This document shows, piece by piece, positions 51,226-63,100 of a stretch of 64,000 bases of DNA (position 1 is its first letter; every line of letters begins with the position of its first letter). Source of the stretch: Pyropia yezoensis. Taxonomy: Eukaryota; Rhodophyta; Bangiophyceae; Bangiales; Bangiaceae. The translations under genes were made by a program, and so were the position numbers. The DNA is taken from NCBI GenBank assembly GCA_009829735.1, contig CM020619.1, positions 18,977,816 to 19,041,815 of the forward strand, in the 5' to 3' direction. The notes below the pieces were generated by a model, which was not told where the DNA came from, did not search any database, and saw only the letters and a list, made by a program, of their open reading frames with translations.

Positions 51226-52284
51226 ATGGCGGGCTCACCACGTCGCCCCCTGTCCGACGGCGAGCGCGCTGCCATCATGGCCCTCCTGCAACAGGGCAAG
51301 TCCCTGTTGGCTATCGGTACGGCTTTGGGCCGCTCGAAGAGCACCGTCGCCTACGCGGCTATGGCCATGCGCGCGGCGGCAGCCCGCGCCGTGGTGGACA
51401 AGCGCGGCCGTCCCAAGGTGTTGTCGGACCGTGAGCTTCGTGGCATCAAGCGGTCGATGGACGAGAGCGGATTTACCTCTGTGGCCGCCCTGACGGAGAT
51501 GGTCAACACCACGCGCTCCCAGGCATCGGGCGGGCCCAGAAAGGGCGCAGTGTCACCCTCCACTGTCCGTAGGGCCGTCCGGGCCCTGGGGTTCCACTCT
51601 CGGACGGCCGCCAAGAAACCCTTCCTGTCGGAGAAGAACGTCTCCAAGCGCCTGGTGTGGGCGACAGCGCGCCGGGGCTGGACGGCTGAGTGGGCCTCCG
51701 TGCTATTCACCGACGAGAGCTCGTTCGTGGTGCGAGACGCCAGCTCGTCGCGCGTGTGGCGCCGCAACGGCGAGCGGTACGCCCCGCATCGCCTGCGCCC
51801 CACCTTCAAGAGCGGACGTCAGACGGTGATGGTGTGGGGGGGGTTTTCAGCGCGCGGCCGGACGCCTCTGGTGCGCGTGGAAGGTTCCATGAATGCGGCC
51901 AAGTACTCCAGCGTGCTGGAGGACTACGTCATGCACCAGATTTGTGCGGACTACGGCACCCCGGACGCTGCGTGGCTGCAAGAGGACTTAGCACCCTGCC
52001 ACGCGGCCAAGGCGTCGAAGGAGGTCAAGGCCCAGCTTGGGCTGCGGGTTCTTCCTTGGGTAGGGCAGAGCCCCGACCTCAACCCCATCGAGAACGCTTG
52101 GGCCGAGCTGGAGAGGCGCCTGCGCAAGCGCCGCACAGTTCCCAAGAACAAGGATGAGCTGTTTGGGGCCCTCTGCCAAGAGTGGGACGCCATCCCACAT
52201 AGCTTTTTTAAGGCCCTGGTCGAGTCGATGCCCCGTCGTGTGCGCGATGTCATCGCCGTTCAGGGCGCCAGCACCAAGTATTGA
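51226..52284 (+). CDS. Tc1/mariner transposase, DD34E
   Basis: 352 residues, the normal length for Tc1-type transposases, from ATG 51226. The N-terminus has helix-turn-helix DNA-binding motifs (LSDGERAAIMALLQQGKSLL, GRSKSTVAYA; GRPKVLSDRE). Catalytic residues are Asp in VLFTDESSF, Asp in LQEDLAPCH, and Glu in SPDLNPIENAW. I counted 34 residues between the second Asp and the Glu. A VMVWGGFS block is present. It cuts and pastes the surrounding 1.34-kb element at TA sites. No frame lesion and nearly identical terminal repeats suggest recent activity. Confidence 0.97.
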   Translation: MAGSPRRPLSDGERAAIMALLQQGKSLLAIGTALGRSKSTVAYAAMAMRAAAARAVVDKRGRPKVLSDRELRGIKRSMDESGFTSVAALTEMVNTTRSQASGGPRKGAVSPSTVRRAVRALGFHSRTAAKKPFLSEKNVSKRLVWATARRGWTAEWASVLFTDESSFVVRDASSSRVWRRNGERYAPHRLRPTFKSGRQTVMVWGGFSARGRTPLVRVEGSMNAAKYSSVLEDYVMHQICADYGTPDAAWLQEDLAPCHAAKASKEVKAQLGLRVLPWVGQSPDLNPIENAWAELERRLRKRRTVPKNKDELFGALCQEWDAIPHSFFKALVESMPRRVRDVIAVQGASTKY

Positions 52285-52352
52285 TGGGCCCAGTGCGTGG
52301 AATCGAGGGCTTGCTTACTGTCAAATCGCTCCGTACGAATCTCGTTATTGGC

Positions 52353-52379
52353 CGTACGGATAAAACTGGGTACCGACTG
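52353..52379 (-). repeat. Tc1 right terminal inverted repeat
   Basis: Inverse of the left repeat with one substitution. A second TCCGTACG-like motif lies just inside, near 52331. Confidence 0.95.
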
Positions 52380-52978
52380 TACAGGTCATAGATCCACGGG
52401 CGGGGGAACCAAAAGTTGGTCTGCGACACCACCCCGGTGACCAGCGGGGCTGGGCAGCTGGCGCTGGCCGTCTGCACCGGGAGGTCGTCGGCAGCGTCGG
52501 GGGCGGCGGCCCAGGCGGGGGGAAAGGGCGCATTCACCACAAAGGAGGTAGTGTACTCCACCCCACCCGCACTGACAGCCATGGTGTACCGCCCGGGCAG
52601 CAGGGCCGCCTGCCGCAGCTGGCCCCCCTCGGTCGTACCGTTGAGGGTGTAGGGCGGGGTGGCGTACGTCTTGCATGGCCGGTTGAGGTCTTCGCACAGC
52701 CTCATCCCGTACCGGAGGGCGCCCTGCGGAGGGAATAACTGGAGCGCATAGGGAGACACGCTCGGCCCCTGCACCACCGAGTCTCGCGGCTGCAGAGGGT
52801 GGAGCGGCGCGCCGCGCGCCCCGCTGGTGGCATTGACCACCCACCACCCAGGCAGGGTGGAGGGGGTGGGCGGTGGGGAGGGGGAGGGGGAAGCGGCAGC
52901 CGCGCGCGACGCCGCGGCCGCAACCCCGCCTACCGCCGCGGCAGCGGCGGCCAGCATCCAGGCCACGCGGGGGATCAT

Positions 52979-55747
52979 GGTAGGGAGGTGCAGTGGTGGT
53001 CAAGTTGGGGTTGGGGAGGGGAAGGGCCTCATAGGCAGGCGGCTGGTGTGGGAGTGGACGGCGTTGGGACCACAGGGCGCTCCCGCCCTCCCCTTTTCTA
53101 CCCCCTCAATAGCATGAACCTCACCAAAACCTGCATCGCCCACGCGTCGCTCTCTATTTCTGAATGTTGCCTTCTATCTGTCGTGTTCAATGACTCTTAC
53201 TCCTTGTCCCTCTGCCTCATACAGCCAGAGAGCGTATGTACTACTGGACGCGAAGACGCCTGAGACTTGGACTACAGGTGGATTCCATATAGCTAGGCGG
53301 ATGGAAAAATCGACCTGGTGAAGCGCCTGTTTCACGCGGCGACTTGTTACTTTTGTGGAAGTGTTCCTTGGTGTCTTCCGGGCCGTGCGTGCGGAAGGTG
53401 GTTTCTCAAAAGAGCATGGAGGAGCCGTACGGGTGACGTATTGCGATTTACGTCCTCTCTCATGTGCGCTTCGGACGGCGGACATTCTCTCTCTCTCCTG
53501 CCCAGCCTCACAGTTTTAATCTATGAGGGCTACTTTGTTGAAACCAGATATTGACTTGTGAAAACTCAGCTTTTAAGACTGGCGCCCACCCCAGGAGCGA
53601 AGGGCAGTATGGTCGATGCGACAGCGCTGGCGCGCTACAACGACGGTTCCTACTCCTCGTCCCACACGACGCGGTACGGCCTCGTATGCTCTCGCGTCCC
53701 GCTGCCTCATTAGTTGACGCCCCCCCCACCCGGAGTTCCCTTGCGCGCAACCCCGCTATGTGGGCCGCCGCCTCGTCTGCACCAGCGTCCCGCTGCCCTT
53801 TCACACACCCCCTCCCGCCCCCCCTCTACTCCCTGCCCTCCAGAAAACATATGCGCCTTTTCATTTGCCGCACTACGCTGTCCCTCTGCTCCCAACCCCA
53901 CCCCCCCACCTCCCCGTACCTGTCGCCGCGCCGGGTACTGCGCAGCTTCGCAGCACCCGCCTCCCTCTGGCTGTTCGCCTTCCCCGCGGCCCCTCCCTCC
54001 ACCCCCAACTTTCCGTTCTCCAGGACGGTTTGCCACCTCGTCTGTTGCCTTGCCTCTTTCCGCGATCCCCGCCGTTGCCTCGGCTATCCCCTCGTTTAGC
54101 GCTCCGCCTTCTTCCGCCTCCCGCGACATTCCACCCTCCTGGACGCTCTGCTTCCTCGTCTGCTCCCGCTTCCCTCTCTCCTTATGCTTGCCGCTCCCCC
54201 CCACCCCACGTTGCCTGGCCTAGGTCACCAAACACTGGGTCGCTTTGTCTGCTCTCGCAGCGCTACCCTCGCTAGTCTCTCCTCCCCACCTCCTCCCCGC
54301 GTACAGTATACCACGCCACACGATCCATGCTGTACTGGATCACGGTGGAATCAGCGCCCGAGGGCAATCCACGATTCACAAGTAGACCCCATCAAGTAGA
54401 GTTTTCAATGATTTTCAACTCTTGATATGGACAAGGGGTCAAGGTGGGTGAGGACCAAAATGCCACTCCAACTGCTTCATGGTACTTTCGATCCGAAGGC
54501 CACGGCAGTCCTCATGCCCAGGACGTAGTTGGCACAGCAGGGCGTGGTCGCCTTCTCTCGTCAGCCCCGGATCCACCAATCACCCCTTCTGACAGAGCTT
54601 GTGGAGGGAGAGCCCGACGATTGCTCTTCACAGACATGCGAGGGTTCTCTTTTTTGCAAGCCTCCTGTGCAATCCCCCCCGCTTTCGGCCCAGCGGTGCG
54701 CCCACCGCCGCGTCGGGCGTCGCGGGGGGGCGCGTCTGGGTGTCATTGCCTCCCTCTGGGCGCGTGGCGCGGGGGCACGGCCGGCCGCCGGGCGCGTGGC
54801 CAGACCGTTGTCCACGGCTCGTTTTTGACAGCCACCCGCTCCTGCTGCGCTGCGCGCCGGGGCAGCGCCCCCCGTCCCACTCACGCTCCAACAGCACACT
54901 GCCCCAGCTGGTGGGTGCAGCTGGAAGCGCCGCCCCCCGCCGGCTGTGCAGCGGCCGGCACAGCAGTGCCGCCGCCCTTCCCCTCCGTAGTTTTATCCCT
55001 CGCCGTCCCTCCCCCCCCCCCCTCCCCCTGCGCGCGTGCCATCGGCAGCTTGGATCGCGCCGTTGCACAGCGCCGCTGCGGGGTCTGCCAGGTGGCAGCC
55101 GCGGACATGCTTTGCGCCACTGTGGTGGGGGCCGCCAAGCAGGCCTGCCTGCAGGGGGGGGGGGGCTGCCACGCGGGCGGCCAACACGCCAGCAGGTGGC
55201 AGTGCGCGGCGGTCTGTAGACGGCCGGGATTCCCGGGACGGGGGGTGGATGTACGGCGCGGGCCCGGGGAGGCGCAGCGGCCGCCCGGCGGGCGGCGGCC
55301 GCTGCCGGCCCAACGGGGCGCGCGCGGCGAGCAGTGTCGCCGTCTCGCGCCGCACCCCCGCGTACCGCCAGCAGACGGTTGGCGTGGCGGTGGGCGCGGG
55401 GGGAGGAGCGGGCGCTCCGGCGCCACCCGCCCGTTCTCGCCACCCCCCCGCCCCCCCCCCTGGCCGCGCACGGATCCCTCGTGGGACGCCGCCGGGCGCG
55501 GGGCTGCCAGGCCATGGCGCGCCGCCCCCTCCGCCACAGAGTCTGCTCCGCGGCGACCGCCGCCACCTTATGAGCGCCTGTGGTGGCGCGGCTGAAGGGA
55601 ATCGGCAGCCCCCGTCATCATCTCCACCCGCTCACCGACAACGAGCCTACCACACACTCCTTCCCACTACCCCGCCGCCGTCGCAGCCGCCGCCTCCCCT
55701 TCTTCTTTCTTCTTCTTTCCCCCCACCGCCGCCCCCGCCCGATCATC
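52979..55747. other. Interval with no firm gene
   Basis: 53100-53580 is balanced sequence without coding signal. 53660-54280 is pyrimidine-rich with a loose repeat built on CCTCGTCTGC (53770, 54030, 54150). 54650-55560 is GC-rich; a plus frame has a Cys-rich stretch (RRCGVCQVAAADMLC...) but competing frames on the minus strand are equally open, so I do not call it. 55690-55745 is the pyrimidine-rich leader of the next gene. Confidence 0.45.
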
Positions 55748-56800
55748 ATGGGTGCTATGAAGGTATTCGTCGCGGCTGCCGCCGCGTCTGCCCTGGCGGT
55801 GGTGACCGCCGCCACCCGCGACGTGGCCACCGCCGGGAAGCAGTACACCTTTTCCCCCCCCGCCGCGCCGGCGGCGGCGCCCGCCCCGCGGTCGGGGCGC
55901 AGCAACTGTGTGGTGAAGAAGGTCAAGTGCGGGGAGACGTGCGAGACGAAGAACGTGTGCGTCAAGTTTGGGTGCTCCAAGGTGGCGGCGTACCCGTGTG
56001 AGCAGACGAAGACGGTGCCGTTCGACTGCCCCAAGACGTTCACAGAGGACTGCAAGAAGCAGGTGTACAAGACGTTCCCGTGCACCAAGGAGGTGGAGAA
56101 GCTGGTTAAGAACGGGTGTACAAAGGGCCAGAAGGAAACCTTTGGGTGCGACCAGGTCGTCAAGTCCAAGTGTGAGAAGACGCGCGAAGCGGTCCGCCCG
56201 TGCAAGAAGACGGAGAAGTACGCTTGCAAGGTGGACAAGCCGTCGACGTGCACGCGTACCGTCCCCAAGCAGTGCACCAAGGTGACCAAGAAGCCGTGCA
56301 CCAAGACCTACCAGAAGGAGGTCAATTGTGAGAACGGCAACCGGTACGGCTATGACAACAAGCCGTGCTTTGAGACTATCGCGTACCCGTCGACGTGTGA
56401 GACGAAGTCGACCTTTGACTGCTCCACCACCGAGTCGTTCGCGTGCACCAAGAAGGTGGACGCGACGTGCGAAAGGAAGGTGGACTCCCTGTGCAAGTAC
56501 ACCGAGAAGTTCACCGTGGACTGTGACAAGAAGGTGTTCAACCCCAAGGGCTGCACCCGCACCATCAAGGTTAAGTTTGACTGCAAGATCAAGACCAAGG
56601 TCGCGTCCACGTGCGGGAAGAACGAGACTGTCAACGCCAAGTGCCAGGTCACCAAGACCGTGAAGAACGGGTGCTCTAAGCAGGAGAAGTTCAGCGCGCT
56701 GTGCAAGAAGACCGTGACGGACAACAAGTGCTGCGCGGAGAAGAAGGACATCAAGACCTGCAAGGACAAGCTCTGTGACAAGCGCGAGTGCACCTACTAG
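55748..56800 (+). CDS. Secreted 36-cysteine Lys/Thr-rich repeat protein
   Basis: 350 residues from ATG 55748. A signal peptide (MGAMKVFVAAAAASALAVVT) and a short Ala/Pro spacer are followed by an uninterrupted domain with 36 Cys. Nearly all are 6-12 residues apart, each next to Lys or Thr (CTKEVEKLVKNGC, CKKTEKYAC, CTRTVPKQC, CTKVTKKPC). Only one N-glycosylation site (NET) is seen. The protein is strongly basic. Lysine is written almost only as AAG, which suggests high expression. The periodic Cys imply a rod of disulfide-linked turns, fitting an extracellular-matrix or wall protein that could bind acidic polysaccharides; that is inference. I do not recognise a named family. No intron is needed. 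Confidence 0.85.
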   Translation: MGAMKVFVAAAAASALAVVTAATRDVATAGKQYTFSPPAAPAAAPAPRSGRSNCVVKKVKCGETCETKNVCVKFGCSKVAAYPCEQTKTVPFDCPKTFTEDCKKQVYKTFPCTKEVEKLVKNGCTKGQKETFGCDQVVKSKCEKTREAVRPCKKTEKYACKVDKPSTCTRTVPKQCTKVTKKPCTKTYQKEVNCENGNRYGYDNKPCFETIAYPSTCETKSTFDCSTTESFACTKKVDATCERKVDSLCKYTEKFTVDCDKKVFNPKGCTRTIKVKFDCKIKTKVASTCGKNETVNAKCQVTKTVKNGCSKQEKFSALCKKTVTDNKCCAEKKDIKTCKDKLCDKRECTY

Positions 56801-59800
56801 GGGGTGTCGCGGGGTGAGCGACGGACTTGGCAGCGGTGGGGACTAACGGCCAACTCGGCGGCCCGGTCTTGCGGCAGTGCCGCGACGCCGTGGGGTGCCC
56901 CCACGCCGGTCCCCCTGTTTCTCTTAACAGGCCCGTTTGGGGGCCGTGACCGCCGGTGGCAGCCACGCGGGCGGTCGTATGACATTGTATGGGCGCGGGA
57001 TGTGAGGTGGTGGGGTGTTTGTGTCTGTGTGTGTGTGTAGAAAGTGGGACGCTCGACCGCAGTGCGGTAGTGTGAGGAGGGACTGTGAGGGGGTTTGGCC
57101 CGTCTGGATAGTATATTTAAGGGCCGCTATTGAAATGGCATTAATTGAATTGGCTTGGCGGAGAGCGTGGTGGACATGCATAGCAGCCATTCGCGCCGTC
57201 ACCACTCGGGGGGGGAAAGGGGAGAGGGCGCAGGGGAGTGGAGGGGCGGGTCTGAACGACCACTGAACGCCACCGCCGAAGGGGGTGAGTCACCAGGCAG
57301 AGCTCTTCCCGACAAGCGCGCTGTCCCGCTGGACAGGGACGCAAAGCACGAGAGGGCGGCCAGTTCGGTTGCGAGGGGAGTATCAGGAAAACGCCGGCTC
57401 GCCATCCCCTCCCCCGGTCGACGCCCGCCACAGCTGGCCGGCCCTCTGTCCAGCGTCGATGCCTCTGTCCCGTCGGTACCAGCGGTCGAGGTCGCTCGCG
57501 GGGTGGAGGGCGTTCCCACGAAGCCTTGCGTCGAGTGCGAATCCCCAGGAGGGGGAGGGAGCCGCCCCGCCCACCCCCCTCGCCCCCACTCAGGAGTACC
57601 AAGCGCCCCCGAAAGCGGCGCCGCTCGCGTCCGTGGCCGCCCCCGACCCCGCATCCAACATCCCTTGTCGGCGACGGTATGCGGCAGGGCCGACGGCAAG
57701 CGAGTGCTTGCCCAGGACACCCGCACGGCGGTGTCCTGCCCCATCGCGGCGGACGAGCTGGGCCGCCGCGACGGAGCAGGACCCCACGTTGGCGCCGTCT
57801 ACCCGGCCAGCCGCCAAGCCGCTCCCGCGCAAGCAGGGCCCACTATAGCAGAAGAGTGTGTGAGCTCCCCGCGGCGGCACGCCCGGCCCGTGCGCCGACC
57901 CCCGCTGGCTGCCGCCTCTGCGGATCCGCCGCCGGCGGGGCCGGGCGGCTGGCGGTGTACCCCCCCGCGCGGGAAACCTCATCCGTCCACTGGGGGTGGG
58001 CGGGTGCAACCAACGACACGCCTACCGCCGCTCCAGCGGGGGGCCCAAGAATGGCGCCGGCGACAGCAGCAGCGCGTGCCAAGCGACAGCCGGCAGCCAC
58101 GCCTGACCTGCGACCACCCGGCTGGGCCGAAGCGGGGGGCGGCCGCGCCCGCTGCGGGAGTTTTGACAAGGCTGCTCGCGGCCGCCCCGCCCGTCGCGGT
58201 CGTCTGGGCGATGGGGGCGACGGTGCCCAATGCTGCCCCAACCGGGTCTGTTGTGCCCAACGGTGACGGCAGAAGTGGTACCGTGGCGGCTGCAGCAGAC
58301 GCCGAGGACGCTACAAAGGCCCCCGCCGCCGTCGCTGCGGGCGACGGCGGCGGCGGCGACAACTCCCCCAAAACAAGCTTTGTACGAGAGCTTTGGCGCG
58401 CCCATCCGACCGCAGCGAGACACTTGAGGAGGGCTCGCGCTGGGAGGAGCCCGGCGAGGCTTGTATGGCCATCCTTTTTCCCCAGCAGAGTGGAAATTCC
58501 ATCGCGGTACGGAGCGCGGCGCCTCACGACGTCGCACAACCCTGCCTTTGTACCTCGGTACTGTCCATGACACAGTCCGACGGACTTGTCGGAAGCGCAC
58601 TACCCGGTCGACCTCTACTTGGTGGGGGCTGCCGCAAGGCCCGCCGCGTGCGGCACTGGGAAACCGGCCCACAAGGATGCGGCGGGGGAGCCAGCGATGG
58701 CCAGCGGTGGAGCAGGCGGTCCCGTCGGCGTTCGCCGCCGCTCCAGCCGTCGCTGTCGCTGTGGCGGCGACGGCCGGTGGGGGGCTGGTGCAGCGGGCGT
58801 TGCGGGCGGCCTCGGCGCAAAGGTCAACTACAAAGAGCAGCAGGCCGGGGCGCTCAACCGAATGGCCTGCAGCCGATGCCGCCGTAGCCGCCGTCGCACC
58901 TGCAGGTGCAGCTGCCCTGCCTTCTCAGCCTCGCCCTATGGCGAAGAGAACAGAATACCTCAAGCTGGAGAAAAGAAAATATTTCGTATATTCTGCCGCA
59001 TACTTTCACAACGAGATTGAAATAAATTTGGGTGCCCCTGCGGCCTCTGGGAGGTGGCAACAGTCTGTGTCGATACGGTGTCGGGTTAGGAGGCTCTGTC
59101 GCTGCAGCTGCTGCCACCAGCGTCTGCTACAACGCTGCTGATGCGACAACGGCAACGGCCCCTATTTACCTTTCCATCCCCCCCGCGGCAGCTCTGGCGC
59201 TCGTTGGATGGCGTGACGTGGCAGAGAGGTGCGGTGTGACGACCGGCCATTGTGGCCGCCGTGGCATTGCTCCTGCTGCCGCCGTCGTGAGGAGACGGGG
59301 AATTAGAGCGCCCCACCTCGCCCCGCCCGGTTCCCGCCTCGCCTCGCCCCTCCTTGCCCCCATGCTCCGCCCTCGCTGCTATGGCCATGACAACGAGCGG
59401 CCCGTTGAGTGTGACACGTCATTTGCGTCGTGGTTCCCGGGCGTTTCATCAGCAACGGCGGTTACCGGCCGCATCGGCCGACGGGCGGGCCTTGCGAATT
59501 GGGGCGAGCCGCTGAGCGGCGGGCTCGGTGGGAGGGGGGGGAGAGGAGGGGAGGACGATGACTGCTCCCCCCTTTGCCTGGCTCTCCCTATCGGCTGGCG
59601 GTGCAGGTGGGCGGGAAGAGCCGACGGGTAGGTGCCGGGGTCTGCGTGCGCTATGGGTGGCCTGACGACGCCGTAGGCTGGGGGGGGGGGGGGGGGGGGG
59701 GTGGAGTGGAGATTGACAACCCGCTCGAAGGGCGACGGCGGGTGGTATGGAATGGGGTGGCGGCGCCGTGGGAGGGGGCACTCTCGGTGCCGCGCGTGCT

Positions 59801-60125
59801 CTTCCCTGCACCGCTTGTGGCTGGGAGTCAAGGAGGGAGCGGGGTTGGGACGTGGCCGCCGACGCCATGCTTCCCTATCCACCTGCGGCCGCGGCGCTGG
59901 CTCTTCTGGGGGGGAGTGCCGTCAGTGAGGGGCGAAGCGCTCGAACGTGACGTGTTCCTTTGCAGCGTGGCGCTCCCTTCTTGTTGAGGTGAGCTCTTTA
60001 CCACAAACCTCTCATCCTCGTGTCACCAGCGACACTCCGCTTCCTTTCCTTTCTCTCAGGAGCGGCGGCGGGGACGGAACGGTCGTCGCCGGCGTCGGTG
60101 GTCCCCCCTCCTCCGCTTTGCTGGC
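56801..60125. other. Interval with no firm gene, possible decayed relative of the next gene
   Basis: 3' region of the Cys gene with a (TG)n run near 57020-57040 and a TATATTTAA near 57112. 57280-59030 has short Ala/Pro-rich plus-strand frames (such as PTGSVVPNGDGRSGTVAAAA and PAVAVAVAATAGGG). These resemble the style of the gene at 60126 but keep changing frame; this could be a decayed paralogue. A run of about 20 G ends at 59701. Confidence 0.4.
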
Positions 60126-63100
60126 ATGGCGCGTGGACGGGAGGTCGGGGAGTGGTGGCTGGCGGGCTGGGCCGCCGTGGGGCTCCTGGTGGTTGCTGCC
60201 GCCCTGCTGCCGATAGGGGGGACTGCGGTGGCGGTGCCCCGGCTGGCGTCCCTTCAACCCCCCCGTGAGCGCGCTGACGTTGATGGCGTCGGTGCCGGGG
60301 CTGTGGGTAGGCTGTTGCGGTCCGCGCCGGTGGCGCACGGCGCTACGGCCGTCCTTGACGGCAACGCCCGGGTACACACCATTCAGCCCGTCCTTGGGGG
60401 CTCCTTTGGGTTGACTCATGACGAGCTGGCTGACGACCCGGGCGCCTGGGAAGGCGCCGTGGCAGCAGCGGAGGAAGCGGCGGCCATCGAGGAAATCGCA
60501 GCGGACGGGGAGGAGGTGCCGCTGTTGGACGAGGTGGAGGCCTCTGAGACCGCCGAGGATCTCGACTCGCTGCCGCCGTCGCCCGCGGCTGCTGATGAGG
60601 GTGACGCACTGCCGCCACCACCGTCACGGCCGGTGGCTACGCAAGCGGGTGAGCCGCCGCCGTCAATAGCGGCGGCTAATGCGTCTGACGTTGTTGCGTC
60701 GACATTGGTGACCCAGGCGGGTGCGCCCGGGGGGGCAGCAGCCAGTGTATCGCCCATGGTCGTGCCAGTGGTGGAAGCTCCCCACGTCGCCGCGGCGACA
60801 ACGCCTGGGGCTGTTGCTACAGCGTCAGTCCCCGGAGCCATGGCTACGGGGACGACCTCTATCGCCGTAGCAGCGTCCGAGGCGGCGGCAGCAGCAAAGC
60901 CTGCGGTGGCGATCGCCGCAGAGGTGGCAGCGCCCGAGGCCATCGTGGCAGCGTCCGAGGTCCCTGCGGTAGCGCCGGCGGCCCCAGGGGAACCGCCTGT
61001 GGCTCCTGCTACAGCGCCCTTGGCCCCTTCGGCAGCACCTGTGGAGGCTGCTGCTCTTGAGGGGGGCGCATCTGAGGCTGCGGTAGCAACTTCGCCCGCG
61101 GCAACGGTTGCGGCAAGGCTTGATGCACCTGCCGTGCCGTCGGCGTCGGCAGCGGTGACTGCGTCGCCCGAGGAAGCTCCAGTGGCCAGCCGTCCCAACT
61201 CGAGGGCGCCTGCCTCTCGCTCCGGTCCCACCGTTCCCGCAGCCGCTGTGCCCTCCCGTGGCATCATGGCCGTGACTCCCCCGCCGCCGCATGCTGTCAA
61301 AGAGCAATTCGCGGATGGTTCTTCGATGGTGCGGCTGGGCGAACTGCTCGCCGCCCCCACTGCTGGGGCCTTGGAGGAGTCTGTATCTTCCAAGCTTCTT
61401 CTCCTTCACCGCATGAGCCTGGAACGCGATGCACGGGCCAAGGTAGACCACGAATTGCTGCCGCCCGCCGAAGTCGCCATCGCTCCTGACGCAGGGACGG
61501 TCGTGGACGCCCACCAGCGCCCGCCAATCCATGGGGAGCTGTCCGACGCTGTCGACCCTGGTGACACCGCTGGACCCGCAGTCGACAACGCCTCCAATAT
61601 TGTTGGCAACGCTACTGGCATCGTCGAGGACACTACTGACAAGACGGGGTCCGGTGAGAACGCCCAGGCGGCGGCCGTCAAGCGCAACCGGGCTGCTCCC
61701 TCTGGCGCCACACCACCCACAGCCGACAACGGCGCGCCTATCGCTAACGACGCGGCCGGCGACATCAGAAACACTACCGACACGGCGGGGGCCGGCGAGC
61801 ACGCCCGGATGGCGGCCACCAAGCTCACCTTGGCAGTTCCCGCTACCGCAGCAGCGGACAACAGCTCCTCCCAGATGCATGAGGTCAAGCGGGAGGCCAA
61901 GCCAGTGGTGGTGAAGAGCACCATTCTGAGCCCAGACGCCACTACCGATATCCTCGTCATCGACGGGGAAGCCACCCGGGCGGCCGCGACAAGGTTGCCG
62001 GTCGCGGCTGGGGCCGTGGCCAAACCGACTCGCACGGCGGCAGTGGGGATGCATTCCCCTCGCCGCCATCCGGACCGTCAGACACCGTCGGAGGCTGAAG
62101 CGGCAGACCCGGCAGACGCAGTTGTGGCATCGAACGCGGTTGACGTAGCTGTGTCGGCGACGGCTACTGAGGCGGCTGCCGATGGGGTGGCCGCGCGTGC
62201 TGACTCGGACAGACCAGGCGCGGTGGCTACGGTGGCAAGGTGGGAGCCGTCGAATGCGACGGCTTCCACATCGTGGAGTCAATCTGACCGTCTAGCCGCG
62301 GCGACGACAGAGCCAGTTGGTGCGAGAAAGAAGGGGAATGCCATGGGAGCGGCCGCTCCAGCCGTCGCCTCGGATGCGATGGGTCGGGAGTGGCCCTTGA
62401 CTTCACCTGTGGTGACTCCAGGCGCTCCGTTTACCCATCTTAACGGCTCGGGCGCCGCCGCCACGACGCTAGAGCCTGTGTCAGCCATGATGGACGGTCT
62501 TGAAAGCCCACCGGATGCTGCAGTGGCCGCCGTAATTGCGTCGTCGGCCGTCGTCGGTGCCACTCCTCCGGCGCTAGAAGCTCCGCAGCAGCAGGCAACG
62601 CTCGAATCGGCCCACCCGTACACGCAGATGGTGTCTCGGGTAGCCGCCGCGGCGGTAGAGGCGGCGGTGATGGAAGCGACAGCGACGGCTTGGGCGACGG
62701 CGACGGCGGGTGCGCCAACTTCAAAGGTCACTACCACCCCCTGCTCGTTCAACCGGCCTCCAGGCGGGGGTGAGCGAGCAGGGAGCCCTACTGTTGCACC
62801 GTTGCCGTCCGGACAAGAACGCATCGCCATGTCAGACCACCCGCCTTCCACCCTGACAGCTCTGTCGCGACCGCGAACGATGCGTGGCGGTGAACGGCAC
62901 CGCAACCAGTCCGTACCCCGTTTGCCACCGCCGCGGCCACCTTCGGCTGCTGTCGCGGCGACTGGCGTGCCTGCCGCTCCCCTTGTTCTCGCGACAGGCG
63001 GCGAGCCTGGGATGCCCTTCGCTGACCCGGCTGCGGCGCCAACTTACGGGCCAGCAACTCCCCGGAGCCGCGGGGTTTATCTCTTTGCCGGCGACGGGTC

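Larger units (their letters stand above)
51038..52379 (+). mobile_element. Intact Tc1/mariner element (1342 bp)
   Basis: Terminal inverted repeats of 27 bases beginning CAGTCGGTACCCA, 26 of 27 matching, flanked by TA at 51036-51037 and 52380-52381. It contains one uninterrupted DD34E transposase gene with its own TATA box. It lies opposite in orientation to the host gene it disrupts. Confidence 0.96.
49881..52978 (-). pseudogene. Secreted glycoprotein-like gene disrupted by a Tc1 element
   Basis: ATG at 52978 with a signal peptide (MIPRVAWMLAAAAAAVGG...AAAAS), then PSPSPPPTPS and an extracellular-looking chain with many N-x-S/T sites (NAT, NGT, NRS, NRT, NVT) and scattered Cys. The chain reads to WIYDL at 52382, is interrupted by the Tc1 element, and resumes at 51035 with VAACDAADRRWRLCFF. 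Removing the element and one TA copy keeps the frame, with the TA inside a Tyr codon. Further lesions follow: a TAG at 50585-50587 and a 62-bp palindrome at 50148-50209 across which the coding frame changes. Cys-rich coding signal (AAKCDSTSKCGRHGCKRR) then runs to a stop at 49881. No known family; about 570 codons before damage. Confidence 0.7.

Noticed and set aside
54444-55595. Plus-strand 383-codon frame with a Cys-rich stretch
   Set aside because: Competing minus-strand frames are equally open and neither has a signal or domain, so no call was made.
55618-56793. Minus-strand frames opposite the 36-Cys protein
   Set aside because: They mirror AAG and TGC codons (Leu/Phe, Ala/His); the plus frame has a signal peptide and regular Cys spacing.
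60416-62282. Two long minus-strand frames opposite the right-edge gene
   Set aside because: Products are Ala/Ser/Gly or Arg/Cys/His strings; the plus frame has the signal peptide, continuous length and coherent Cys-rich part.
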